This document shows positions 29,901 to 38,171 of a DNA stretch of 64,000 nucleotides, in pieces (positions within the stretch are counted from its first letter, which is position 1; each line of letters begins with the position of its first letter). The translations under genes and the position numbers were made by a program. The notes under the pieces are model-generated. The model saw nothing but the letters and a program-made list of their open reading frames with translations, ran no database searches and was not told the origin of the DNA. Origin of the DNA: Pseudomonas sp. MYb327 (GTDB taxonomy: Bacteria > Pseudomonadota > Gammaproteobacteria > Pseudomonadales > Pseudomonadaceae); assembly GCF_040438925.1 (NCBI RefSeq), contig NZ_CP159258.1, positions 2,742,001 through 2,806,000 on the forward strand, written 5' to 3'.

Positions 29901-32648
29901 TTGATCTGGAACGAAGACGAGGCGGGTTATCGCCAGCAATTGCAGGACGCGATCATGGGCCTGATCACCTCCGGCAGTGAAGCGACGCTGCTGGATCGTC
30001 CGGGCGGCATCTTCGTGCGCCCGGTGCAGCAGATGTCGAGCGAAGATCGGGGGCTGGTTCTGGCGGTGGCCAGGCTGGTGCTGAGCGAAGGGTCGGGCAC
30101 CCTCGCCGAGCAGGTTCATCGCCGCCGGGTCTCGCCGGAACACGCACTGTTCGCGCCGACCCGGCAGTATCAGGCCGGGCCGACTTCGGTACAGCCCAAT
30201 CCTTCGGCACTGCTGCTGGCCAACGCCCATGGCGGCTTCAGTGCCGATGGCAGTGAGTACATCATCAGTCGACTGGCGGACAACCCGCCACCGGCGCCAT
30301 GGGTCAATGTGATCGCCAACGCACATCTCGGCACCGTCGTTTCGGAAGCCGGCAGCGCCTATACCTGGGCTGAAAACGCCCATGAGTTTCGCCTGACACC
30401 GTGGCACAACGACCCGGTCACCGATCGCAGTGGCGAGGCGATTTACCTGCGGGACGAAGAGACCGGGCATTTCTGGTCAGCGGCACCTCAACCCTGCCCA
30501 GGCAAAGGCCCGTACCAGACGCGTCACGGTTTCGGCTACAGCGTGTTCGAACATGAAGAGGACGGCATCTACAGCGAACTCTGGATCTACGTGGCGCTGG
30601 ATGCGCCGATCAAATTCTCGCGGCTGTTGGTGAGCAACCGCTCGGGACGCAGCCGGACGCTGTCAGTCACCGGGTACGTGGAATGGGTTCTGGGCGATCT
30701 GCGCAGCAAGTCGGCGATGCACGTGGTCACCCAATCGGACCCGGTCAGCGGCGCCCTCTTCGCCCGCAATGCCTACTCGGTGGAGTTTTCCGGACGGGTG
30801 GCGTTCTTTGACACCGACACCATCGATCACGGCGTCAGCGCTGACCGCACTGAGTTCGTGGGGCGCAGTGGCACCCTCGCCTCGCCGGCAGCCATGCAGC
30901 ACGCCGGGTTGTCCGGGCGCATGGGCGGCGGGCTGGACCCATGCGCCGCGCTGCAAGTGTCAGTCGATCTCGCCGACGGCGATAGCAAGGAAGTGATCCT
31001 GCGCCTCGGGGCGGAGACTTCGACCAACGCCGCCACACGGTTGGTGCAACGTTATCGGGGCAGCCTTGCAGCCGCAGCGGAGTTGCAGAAAGTACGCGAT
31101 CACTGGCGCTCGGTGCTCGGCGCTATTCGTATCGAAACCGCCGCGCCGACGGTCGATGTCATGGTCAACGGCTGGTTGATGTATCAGGTCATCGCCTGCC
31201 GTTTCCAGGCCCGCAGCGGCTACTACCAGTCCGGTGGTGCCATTGGTTTTCGCGATCAGTTGCAGGACAGCATGGCGATGATCCATGCCGATCCGGCAAC
31301 CGTGCGTGCGCATCTGTTGCTGTGCGCCGGCCATCAGTATGCGGAAGGCGACGTACAGCACTGGTGGCACCCACCGATGAATCGAGGTGTTCGTACCGCT
31401 TGCTCTGATGACTTTTTGTGGCTGGTGGCCGCGACCAACCGCTATGTCGAAATGACCGCTGACGCGGGGGTGCTGGAAGAACCCGTCGGCTATCTGGAGG
31501 GACGTTTGCTGGCCGCTGGCGAGGAGTCCTATTACGACCTCCCGTGCACGTCGCAATTGCGAGAGTCGCTGTATCAACACTGCGTGCGTGCCATCGAACA
31601 CAGCCTGCGTCGAGGCCAGCACGGGTTGCCGCTGATGGGCTCCGGCGACTGGAACGACGGCATGAACCGCGTCGGCCATATGGGTGTCGGCGAAAGTGTC
31701 TGGCTGGGCTTCTTCAGCTATCAAGTGCTGGAACAATTTGCCGTCACCGCACGCCTGCACGGTGATCACGACTTTGCCAAGCGCTGTAGCGACTGTGCGG
31801 CGACGCTGCAACGCAACCTTGAACAAAATGCCTGGGACGGCGCCTGGTATCGCCGCGCCTGGTTCGATGACGGGCAACTGCTCGGTTCGGCGAGCAACGA
31901 AGAATGTCGCATCGATTCCATTGCGCAGAGCTGGTCGGTGCTGTCAGGGGCCGGCTCGGCGGTGCGCCAGAATCAGGCCATGCAATCACTGGAAGAGCAT
32001 CTGATCAAACCTGACATCCGCGCCGTGCTGCTGCTGGATCCACCGTTCGACAAGGGCGCCCTGGACCCGGGTTACATCAAGGGTTATGTGCCCGGCGTAC
32101 GCGAGAACGGCGGGCAGTACACCCATGCTGCCGTGTGGGCAGGCATGGCGTTTGCGCAATTGGGTGACGCAGGCAAAGCCTGGGAAGTGCTGAATCTGAT
32201 CAATCCCGCCGCCCCGGCCAACAATGCTCGCATCGATACCTACAAGGTCGAGCCCTATGTCATGGCCGCCGATGTCTACGGCGCCGCCCCCCACGCCGGG
32301 CGCGGTGGCTGGACCTGGTACACCGGTTCTGCCGGGTGGATGTACCGGCTGATCGTCGAGTCTTTGTTGGGCGTACAACGCAGCGGCCGCCTGTTCAGCA
32401 TCGAACCGCTGATACCCATCGACTGGCCCGGCTTCAAATTGCACTATCGCTTCGGCCGAACCCTGTACCACTTTGATGTGCATCAGGGCAGTGCGAGCGT
32501 CACCGCCATGATCCTCGATGGTCAGCCAATGAACGGCATTGCGCTGACATTGGAAGATGATGGTGTAGAGCGTTGGATCCGGGTGGATTGTCGTGCCCGC
32601 TCTGCCAGCGTGCGAGTGATGGAATACGAGCATGTCGTCGATAAATAG
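23994..32648 (+). CDS. Cyclic beta-1,2-glucan synthase (GT84 / GH94), NdvB/Cgs-like
   Basis: A roughly 2,884-residue inner-membrane enzyme that should make cyclic beta-1,2-glucan in the periplasm from UDP-glucose. In order: an N-terminal cytoplasmic region; membrane helices at about 424-492; the glucosyltransferase with TLDTDTLLP near 640, GSFIGKGIYDVDAF near 725 and HRWVRGDW near 788; more membrane helices at about 835-1000; a glycoamylase-like domain at about 1250-1540 (GIPWGVSESGYYTVD, FMAHHQGMSLLAL); sugar-binding beta domains; and a GH94 phosphorylase with SGDWNDG near 2548, which carries the acid, and GGQYTHAA near 2705. The ATG at 23994 is chosen because upstream in-frame codons to 23742 look non-coding; ATG at 23781 is an alternative. 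The length matches rhizobial Cgs. A Crp-like gene follows. Confidence 0.85.
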   Translation: MNSIWTRIQQVFSRSSGFWRTGSFSPPRFEYEPILRSELFSADQMASHGIALAGQHRLTAMSARDSMLRRLDDNEALLKRSCTALSNAQMSSRRVTPAAEWLLDNYFLVEDHIRTARTHLPKGYSRELPRLINGPSAGLPRVYDIALETISHGDGRVDEQSLSRFIVAYQTVMSLALGELWAIPIMLRLALIENLRRVASRVMANADDRNLADDWAERLIETSERDIKSVVLTVADMARSAPPMTPAFVAELTRRLQGQSAALALPLTWIEQTLSETGSSIERQVQLDAQQQAADQVSIGNSIGSLRLLSATDWREFVESMSHVEQILSEDPAAIYRAMDFSTRDSYRHVIERLARRSPQHSEIQVARAAIDLASAATAQVSCTLLARHVGYYLISAGLPVLERQLNTRVPLHVRWNRLQQQSPLMFYLAPVAFLTFIFAWPLLASAQRDGVPEAALLLLAIPCLVMTSRLAISLINWLVTFSLVPAVLPKMDYAHGLPDEARSLVVIPTLIASPADVDELVEGLEVRFLANRDRNLYFALLSDFLDAAQESQPQDAELLAQASRAITLLNQKYADGHSDHFFLLHRPRRWNASERVWMGHERKRGKLIELNSLLRGNGLERFDTIVGDVTPLRGVRYVITLDTDTLLPRDVARQCVAAMMHPLNRPLFDSAGEQIISGYAVLQPRVGISLTSATRSIYAQLFGSDAGVDPYTRAVSDVYQDLFQQGSFIGKGIYDVDAFTCALEGCLPDNQILSHDLIEGCYARSGLLSDVQVYEQYPSRYGADVKRRHRWVRGDWQLLPWTLPWARNADGKWVRNRLSVMARWKILDNLRRSLEPLALLLMFGWGWFASSQPMVWTLTVIGLLVIQPLLRAVTDLLQAPADVPYGQYLMALLGDLGHDLARAGLTLAWLPYEMFYSADAILRSLWRIGFSRRLLLQWQPSREVERTTENRLTGLYRQMWVQPVAALSSLAVLVDSPHTLVIASPLLLAWLAGPWIAWRLSSPPKQSTFAPSAEQLRFLRVMARKTWAFFDQYVGPEDHWLPPDNVQEEPRPAIAHRTSPTNMGMSLLAHLAAHDFGYLSTERLLFRLAASLDSMDGLERHRQHFYNWYDTQTLEPLRPHYVSTVDSGNLAGLLLTLSTGTRQLADAPMFGPAVLKGLRDTLDILADAQRAAGADEQALSQLKIRLEQAASAATTEALADLLHTAHIVVTNLPADTDEECLYWREAFLRQCLDWTEELQRFRLPVPPVATQPPPCTLREMAALDPADWAAEHHSSIEQVRRIAGQRLKSLEHLALQATSMAQMDFTLLYDHQRDLFVIGYNAEELRLDSGYYDLLASEVRLTNYVVIAQGQIPQSAWFTLGRLLSENAGVPTLLSWSGSMFEYLMPMLVMPNYDGSLLDQTCRAAVAVQIEHGNRLGIPWGVSESGYYTVDAHLNYQYRAFGVQGLGLKRGLSDDVVIAPYASALALMVDAEAACKNLQRLALQGSSGRFGLYEAVDYTDARVPRGQSYAIVRSFMAHHQGMSLLALTSRLLDQPMQRRFEADPALQSALLLLQERVPKSAAPYLQAAQSPVPGDVDQAQDSGLRVFADPGSKRPAVQLLSNGRYHVMLTSGGGGYSRRHDMAVTRWQEDISQDNWGMFCYLRDVQTNTVWSAAHQPTLHRPESHEAIFSDSRAEFRARNLDFDTHLEIVVSPEDDIELRRLHVSNRASSAKTLEITTYAEVVLTSPANDAMHPAFSKLFVQTELLPDLQAIVCSRRPRASDEPTPWMCHLLAAHGVDIDAISYETDRARFIGRGRSLVSPAALDADCQRLSGSAGPVLDPVVAIRCRITLQPGQQGTIDLATGVADSRDVCLCLINKYRDRHLADRVFDLSWTHSQVLLRQLNASLSDARLFEQMASSVLYANASMRADNAVLIANRRNQPGLWGQAISGDLPIVLLQIHSLDNIVLVQQMIQAHAYWRLKGLAVDLLIWNEDEAGYRQQLQDAIMGLITSGSEATLLDRPGGIFVRPVQQMSSEDRGLVLAVARLVLSEGSGTLAEQVHRRRVSPEHALFAPTRQYQAGPTSVQPNPSALLLANAHGGFSADGSEYIISRLADNPPPAPWVNVIANAHLGTVVSEAGSAYTWAENAHEFRLTPWHNDPVTDRSGEAIYLRDEETGHFWSAAPQPCPGKGPYQTRHGFGYSVFEHEEDGIYSELWIYVALDAPIKFSRLLVSNRSGRSRTLSVTGYVEWVLGDLRSKSAMHVVTQSDPVSGALFARNAYSVEFSGRVAFFDTDTIDHGVSADRTEFVGRSGTLASPAAMQHAGLSGRMGGGLDPCAALQVSVDLADGDSKEVILRLGAETSTNAATRLVQRYRGSLAAAAELQKVRDHWRSVLGAIRIETAAPTVDVMVNGWLMYQVIACRFQARSGYYQSGGAIGFRDQLQDSMAMIHADPATVRAHLLLCAGHQYAEGDVQHWWHPPMNRGVRTACSDDFLWLVAATNRYVEMTADAGVLEEPVGYLEGRLLAAGEESYYDLPCTSQLRESLYQHCVRAIEHSLRRGQHGLPLMGSGDWNDGMNRVGHMGVGESVWLGFFSYQVLEQFAVTARLHGDHDFAKRCSDCAATLQRNLEQNAWDGAWYRRAWFDDGQLLGSASNEECRIDSIAQSWSVLSGAGSAVRQNQAMQSLEEHLIKPDIRAVLLLDPPFDKGALDPGYIKGYVPGVRENGGQYTHAAVWAGMAFAQLGDAGKAWEVLNLINPAAPANNARIDTYKVEPYVMAADVYGAAPHAGRGGWTWYTGSAGWMYRLIVESLLGVQRSGRLFSIEPLIPIDWPGFKLHYRFGRTLYHFDVHQGSASVTAMILDGQPMNGIALTLEDDGVERWIRVDCRARSASVRVMEYEHVVDK

Positions 32649-32722
32649 ACATCGATCACCAGCCGTGGCGTGCAGGGGAGTACCCTGAGTCGGCAAGTCC
32701 CTCTCCGCCACGGTGTTCCGAC

Positions 32723-33448
32723 ATGTATGCCTCACCCCTGCCCAATCACAATCATCTGCTGGCGGCACTTCCGGCCAACGATCTCCAGCGTCTTGTTCCG
32801 CATCTGGAACTGGTCGGCCTGGCGCTGGGCGATGTGCTGTATGAACCGGGGGACACCTTGCGCCATGTTTACTTCCCGACCGACGCCATCGTCTCCCTGC
32901 TGCATGTCACGGAGAATGGCTCCTCTGCCGAGATCGCCGTGGTCGGCAACGAGGGTTTGATCGGCATCGCGCTGTTCATGGGCGGCGAAAGCACCTCCAG
33001 TCGGGCGGTGGTGCAAAGTGCCGGAAGCGCCTTTCGTCTGCCGGGGCAAAAGCTCAAGAAAGAATTCAACCGCCATGGTGATTTGCTGTTACTGATGCTG
33101 CGCTACACCCAGGCGCTGATCACGCAAATGTCCCAGACCGCCCTGTGCAATCGCCATCATTCGATCGACCAGCAATTGTGTCGATGGCTACTGTTGTCGC
33201 TGGATCGCCTGCACGGCAACCACCTGACCATGACCCAGGAACTGATCGCCAACATGCTTGGCGTGCGCCGCGAAGGCGTCACTGAAGCCGCGGGCAAACT
33301 GCAACGCCAAGGCGTCATCGAGTACAGCCGAGGCCAGATCACGGTACTGGACAGAGCACGCCTGGAACGGCTCAGCTGCGAGTGCTACCTGGTGGTCAAG
33401 ACCGAAACCGATCGATTGTTGCACTACACCCGCCGTCAGGACGAGTAG
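32723..33448 (+). CDS. Crp/Fnr-family transcriptional regulator
   Basis: A 241-residue regulator with an N-terminal cyclic-nucleotide-type beta-roll (LVGLALGDVLYEPGDTLRHVYFP; VVGNEGLIGI), a long dimer helix and a C-terminal winged helix-turn-helix (LTMTQELIANMLGVRREGVTEAA). There are no clustered cysteines for an iron-sulphur centre at the N-terminus, so it is not Fnr proper. The roll lacks the classical cAMP-binding arginine context, and the ligand is unknown. It starts 74 bases after the glucan synthase gene, but nothing in sequence proves it controls that gene. Confidence 0.87.
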   Translation: MYASPLPNHNHLLAALPANDLQRLVPHLELVGLALGDVLYEPGDTLRHVYFPTDAIVSLLHVTENGSSAEIAVVGNEGLIGIALFMGGESTSSRAVVQSAGSAFRLPGQKLKKEFNRHGDLLLLMLRYTQALITQMSQTALCNRHHSIDQQLCRWLLLSLDRLHGNHLTMTQELIANMLGVRREGVTEAAGKLQRQGVIEYSRGQITVLDRARLERLSCECYLVVKTETDRLLHYTRRQDE

Positions 33449-33491
33449 GCACGCGTCACCGGCACAAAAACTGCAAACCACCCCGTCCCTC

Positions 33492-35171
33492 TGTAGGAGC
33501 AAGCTTGCTCGCGATAACCGCGTATCAGTCGACATCAATGCTGTAGCAAGTCCGCAATCGCGAGCAAGCTTGCTCCTACAGCGACCTTCGATAGTTTCAG
33601 CCCAGTCGGGACAGGCACCTGTCACCGGCGCACCTGCCGATCAAAAGACTCGAAATAACCCCTCTGTCTGTAGGAGCAAGCTTGCTCGCGATAACGGCGT
33701 ATCAGTCGACATCAATGCTGAATGCCAGCCCGCAATCGCGAGCAAGCTTGCTCCTACAGCGACCTTCGATAGTTTCAGCCCAGTCGGGGCAGGCACCTGT
33801 CACCGGCGCACCTGCGATCAAAAGACTCGAAACCACCCCGTCCGTCTGTAGGAGCAAGCTTGCTCGCGATAACGGTTTATCAATCGACATCAATGCTGAA
33901 TGCCAATCCGCAATCGCGAGCAAGCTTGCTCCTACAGCGACCTTCGATAGTTTCAGCCCAGTCGGGGCAGGCACCTGTCACCGGCGCACCTGCGATCAAA
34001 AGACTCGAAACCACCCCATCCGCCTGTAGGAGCAAGCTTGCTCGCGACAACGGCGTATCAGTCGACATCAATGCTGAATGCCAGCCCGCAATCGCGAGCA
34101 AGCTTGCTCCTAAAGCGACCTTCGATAGTTTCAGCCCAGTCGGGCCAGGCACCTGTCACCGGCGCACCTGCCGATCAAAAGACTCGAAACCACACCGCCC
34201 GTCTGTAGGAGCAAGCTTGCTCGCGATAACGGCGTATCAGTCGACATCAATGCTGAATGCCAGCCCGCAATCGCGAGCAAGCTTGCTCCTACAGCGACCT
34301 TCGATAGTTTCAGCCCAGCCGGGCCAGGCACCTGTCACCGGCGCACCTGCCGATCAAAAGACTCGAACCCACTCCATCCGTCTGTAGGAGCAAGCTTGCT
34401 CGCGATAACCGTGTATCAGCCGACATCAATGCTGAATGCCAGCCCGCAGTCGCGAGCAAGCTTGCTCCTACAGCGACCTTCGATAGTTTCAGCCCAGTCG
34501 GGCCAGGCACCTGTCACCGGCGCTACTGCCGATCAAAAGACTCGAAACCACCCGTCCCTCTGTAGGAGCAAGCTTGCTCGCGACAATGGCGTATCAGTCG
34601 ACATCAATGCTGAATGCCAGCCCGCAGTCGCGAGCAAGCTTGCTCCTACAGCGACCTTCGATAGTTTCAGCCCAGTCGGGCCAGGCACCTGTCACCGGCG
34701 CTACTGCCGATCAAAAGACTCGAAACCACCCGTCCCTCTGTAGGAGCAAGCTTGCTCGCGACAACGGCGTATCAGTCAACATCAATGCTGAATGCCAGCC
34801 CGCAATCGCGAGCAAGCTTGCTCCTACAGCGACCTTCGATAGTTTCAGCCCAGTCGGGCCAGGCACCTGTCACCGGCGCTACTGCCGATCAAAAGACTCG
34901 AAACCACCCCGTCCGTCTGTAGGAGCAAGCTTGCTCGCGATAACGGCGTATCAGTCGACATCAATGCTGGATGCCAGCCCGCAATCGCGAGCAAGCTTGC
35001 TCCTACAGCGACCTTCGATAGTTTCAGCCCAGTCGGGGCAGGCACCTGCCGATCAAAAGACTCGAACCCACCCCGTCCGTCTGTAGGAGCAAGCTTGCTC
35101 GCGATAACCGTGTATCAGTCGACATCATTGCTGAATGCCAGCCCGCAATCGCGAGCAAGCTTGCTCCTACA
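33492..35171. repeat. Tandem BIME array, ten units of about 178 bp
   Basis: Ten head-to-tail copies begin at 33492, 33669, 33847, 34025, 34204, 34383, 34561, 34739, 34918 and 35082, with periods of 177-179 except 164 for the ninth. Each has a left palindrome TGTAGGAGCAAGCTTGCTCG, about 45 bases of spacer, the inverted copy, and a linker of roughly 95 bases. The linker resembles the outer flanks: its start looks like the end of the GGDEF-EAL gene and its end like the DNA just after the Crp gene stop. The array fills the space between these convergent genes. No coding function. Confidence 0.95.
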
Positions 35172-35208
35172 GCGACGTTCGTTAGCAGCGAGTACAACGC
35201 ACGGAGCT

Positions 35209-37812
35209 TCAGCCAGTGACTGCCTTGCAACCTGCAGGCCCAATGAGCTGCATGAATGCCTCGCCGGGCAGCGGGATCGAGAAGAAATTACCCTGCCCGA
35301 CCTCGTAGCCCTGGGCCTTGAGAATGTCTCGCTGACTCGCGCACTCGATGCCTTCCGCCACCACCTGCAAGGAAAGGCCTTTGCCGATTCCGATGACGGA
35401 TTCGCTCAAGGCCCGGCAGGACGTGTCGTATTCAAGGTCGTCGACAAAACTTTTGTCCAGCTTCAATTCGCTGATGGGCAAATGCCGCAGGTAACCAAGG
35501 CTGGAATAACCCGTGCCGAAATCATCGATCGCCAGCCGCACTCCCAACGCATGCAAATCGCGGATGGTTTGTTCGGTGCCCGGACTTTTGCTCAGCAGCA
35601 AGCCCTCGGTCACTTCCACGCACAGGTCGCTGGGTTGCAGGCCGTATCGCTGAAGTTGGTGGTCAATCAGTTCTGCCAGGTTGAGGTTATGGAAATTGAT
35701 GGGCGACAGATTGACCGACAGGGACGGGATCACCAGACCTTGTTGCCGCCACGCGGCGAGTTGCTCGCAGGCTTCTTGCAGCACCCATTGACTCAACTCA
35801 TTGATTAACCCGCACTCCTCGGCAAGCGGGACGAATTGCGCGGGCGAAATATCGCCCAGGGTCGGGTGCATCCAGCGCGCCAGCGCCTCGACACCGACCA
35901 GGCGCCCGCTGTTGAGGTCGATTTGTGGCTGATAGAACAATTGCAGGGTATCGCTGGCCAAAGCGTTGCGCAGCGCCGTTTCCATCACCAAGCGGTCCTG
36001 GGCGATCCTGTTCATCTCTTCAACAAAGAAACTGAAGCTGCCGCGCTCAGTGCGCTTGGCCTGATACATCGCAATGTCGGCCCGATGCAGCAGGCTCTCC
36101 ATGTCTTGTCCATCGGCCGGGAACAGGCTGATGCCCACGCTGGCCGAGACAACCACAGAGGTGCCGGCAATCGTCGACGGTCGATTCAACAGCGCCATCA
36201 GCCGTTCAAGAAAGGTCGTGACCTGCGTCGAATCCATGCGTGTCAGCACCAGCACGAACTCATCACCGGACAGACGTCCGACAAGGTCAGACTCACGCAG
36301 CACGCTACGCAGCCTTTGCGCCATGACGCGCAGTAACTCGTCCCCCGAGGCATGCCCCAGCGCATCGTTGATTTGCTTGAACCGGTCAAGATCAATGAAC
36401 AGCACGGCGAGTTCGGCCTGCTCGCGCGCCATTTCCAGAAGACTGCGCTGTGCCTGGGCAAGCAGGAAGTTGCGATTGGGCAACCCCGTCAGGCCATCGT
36501 AAAAGGCCATCTTTCGAATGGATTGGCGCGCTTCCTCGCGCTCCAGCGCCAACATGCACAGGTGCGTGCCGGCCGTCACCAAATGCGCGTGCAAAGGGTC
36601 GGGCCCACGGGCTTCCCTGAAATAAAGGGCAAACGTTGCGGCGATTCGCCCGCAACCATTGCGCACCGGCAACGACCAGCAGGCCTGCAAACCGGATTTC
36701 TGCGCCAAGTGTTTGTAATCGGCCCAGAGCGGGTCGTGATTGATGTCCGTCACCAGCACCGGTTCGCCCCGGTACGCAGCGGTGCCGCAGGATCCCGCCA
36801 CCGGGCCGATGGACAAGCCTTCGATGGCCCTGGAGTAATCCGAGGGCAAGCCAGGGCTGGCCAAGGGGTGCAGAATTCCTTCCGAATCCACGCTGAGTAT
36901 CGAGACAATGACTTCGGGAGCGATGCGTTCAATTTCATGACAGAGCAAGGTCAGCACGCTTTCCAGGGATTCCTCCTTGAGCAGTGCGCCGATGACTTTT
37001 TCCTGAAGCACCTCATGCAGTTTTGACTGGGTAATGTCAGTCAGCACAATGACAATGTTTTCGACCTGCCCTTGCGCGTCAAACACGGGGGTCGAGGACA
37101 CATGCACCCATAGCCGCTGGCCGTTGCGTTTACTGATCAGCGCACTGAATTCATTGGGTTCACCACAGAGAATGGCCGCCAGTCCCGGTTCTACGCAGGC
37201 CCCCGCCCGAGCGTCAGACACAAAGAACATCATCGGTGACTGACCTATCACCTCCTCACGGGTGTAGCCCAGCAGATTCACGAGCCCTTCATTCACATAG
37301 ATCAGATGTGCATGGGTGTCGACGATGCACGTCGCCGAGCTGGTGGCATTGACCGACATCGAGAGCAAACGGTGCTCGATGTCCTGCAAGCGCATCTGCG
37401 TGACATCCTTGAGAAAAACCGCGTACAGCGTCCGTTCCTCCAAGGCGATTTTCGACACCGACATGACGCCCCAACGATCCTGGCCATCGTTGCGCACAAT
37501 CCGGACATCTCGACTGATGCCGGCAATCTTGTTGCCGGCACTGCGGTTTACGCTGACAAAACCATCATGGCGCAGGCTGAGGGCTTGCGGCACCAAAGAG
37601 TTGATATCACTGCCGAGCATTTCACTGCGCGAACAGCCCCAGAATTTCTCGGCCGCCGCATTAAAAAACACCACGAGGTCCTGATCATCCACAACCACCA
37701 CGGCATCAACCGCCTGCTCCAGTGTTTGTACAAAAAAATCCTGCGCCTCTTGGCCACTTGTCAGTTCGACTCTCGTGTTCATGGTTGTTGCCACATTTAT
37801 CCATGCAACCAC
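35209..37812 (-). CDS. PAS-PAS-GAF-GGDEF-EAL cyclic-di-GMP protein
   Basis: An 867-residue sensor and turnover protein. PAS domains lie at about 30-135 and 150-265, GAF at 270-415, GGDEF at 435-595 and EAL at 605-855. The GGDEF signature reads SGDEF, with the first Gly replaced, and RESD five residues before it is an intact inhibitory site. The EAL half keeps EALARW and DDFGTGYSS, so it should hydrolyse c-di-GMP; cyclase activity may be low or retained. There are no membrane helices. GTG at 37812 is favoured because AAGGA lies nine bases before it; the ATG at 37782 has no ribosome site. It is convergent with the Crp gene across the BIME array. Confidence 0.88.
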   Translation of the reverse strand: MVAWINVATTMNTRVELTSGQEAQDFFVQTLEQAVDAVVVVDDQDLVVFFNAAAEKFWGCSRSEMLGSDINSLVPQALSLRHDGFVSVNRSAGNKIAGISRDVRIVRNDGQDRWGVMSVSKIALEERTLYAVFLKDVTQMRLQDIEHRLLSMSVNATSSATCIVDTHAHLIYVNEGLVNLLGYTREEVIGQSPMMFFVSDARAGACVEPGLAAILCGEPNEFSALISKRNGQRLWVHVSSTPVFDAQGQVENIVIVLTDITQSKLHEVLQEKVIGALLKEESLESVLTLLCHEIERIAPEVIVSILSVDSEGILHPLASPGLPSDYSRAIEGLSIGPVAGSCGTAAYRGEPVLVTDINHDPLWADYKHLAQKSGLQACWSLPVRNGCGRIAATFALYFREARGPDPLHAHLVTAGTHLCMLALEREEARQSIRKMAFYDGLTGLPNRNFLLAQAQRSLLEMAREQAELAVLFIDLDRFKQINDALGHASGDELLRVMAQRLRSVLRESDLVGRLSGDEFVLVLTRMDSTQVTTFLERLMALLNRPSTIAGTSVVVSASVGISLFPADGQDMESLLHRADIAMYQAKRTERGSFSFFVEEMNRIAQDRLVMETALRNALASDTLQLFYQPQIDLNSGRLVGVEALARWMHPTLGDISPAQFVPLAEECGLINELSQWVLQEACEQLAAWRQQGLVIPSLSVNLSPINFHNLNLAELIDHQLQRYGLQPSDLCVEVTEGLLLSKSPGTEQTIRDLHALGVRLAIDDFGTGYSSLGYLRHLPISELKLDKSFVDDLEYDTSCRALSESVIGIGKGLSLQVVAEGIECASQRDILKAQGYEVGQGNFFSIPLPGEAFMQLIGPAGCKAVTG

Positions 37813-38171
37813 CGCTTTTCATCCTTAAAAGCTCGTGGGACGCCAGACGACCCCTCATGACCGGAAGGGACCTATCATCGAAGCAACGTTTTGTTCCGGC
37901 TTTTTGACGCCAATACTCTGGTTTCGCCTGCTGAAACGACAGGTTCAAGAGAAAACCCGGCATGAAATTCAGGATAGTCGCGAAGTGAAGATCTGACGAA
38001 GTAATAGTCAGGGCATTTTGATACCTCGTCTGTAGCACTCGGTAACACGGCAGCCCTGTTGCGGTGCAGACTTTAAGCGTCTTGCCGGCGCCCGATCCTG
38101 ATCTGCAAGGCCCGCGTAGCCATGGCGTACTTTGTGCATCTAAACGCCATCCCATCCGCTTTGAAGCTCTC
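37813..38171. promoter_or_regulatory. Divergent intergenic region
   Basis: About 360 bases between the c-di-GMP protein and the LuxR-family gene, holding both promoters. I see no strong palindrome, RNA structure or small gene. The LuxR ORF stays open upstream to 38064, but that part lacks a ribosome site. Confidence 0.4.

Noticed and set aside
33258..35086. ORFs of 115-197 codons reading through the 178-bp array
   Set aside because: Translations of REP palindromes and linkers in shifting frames.
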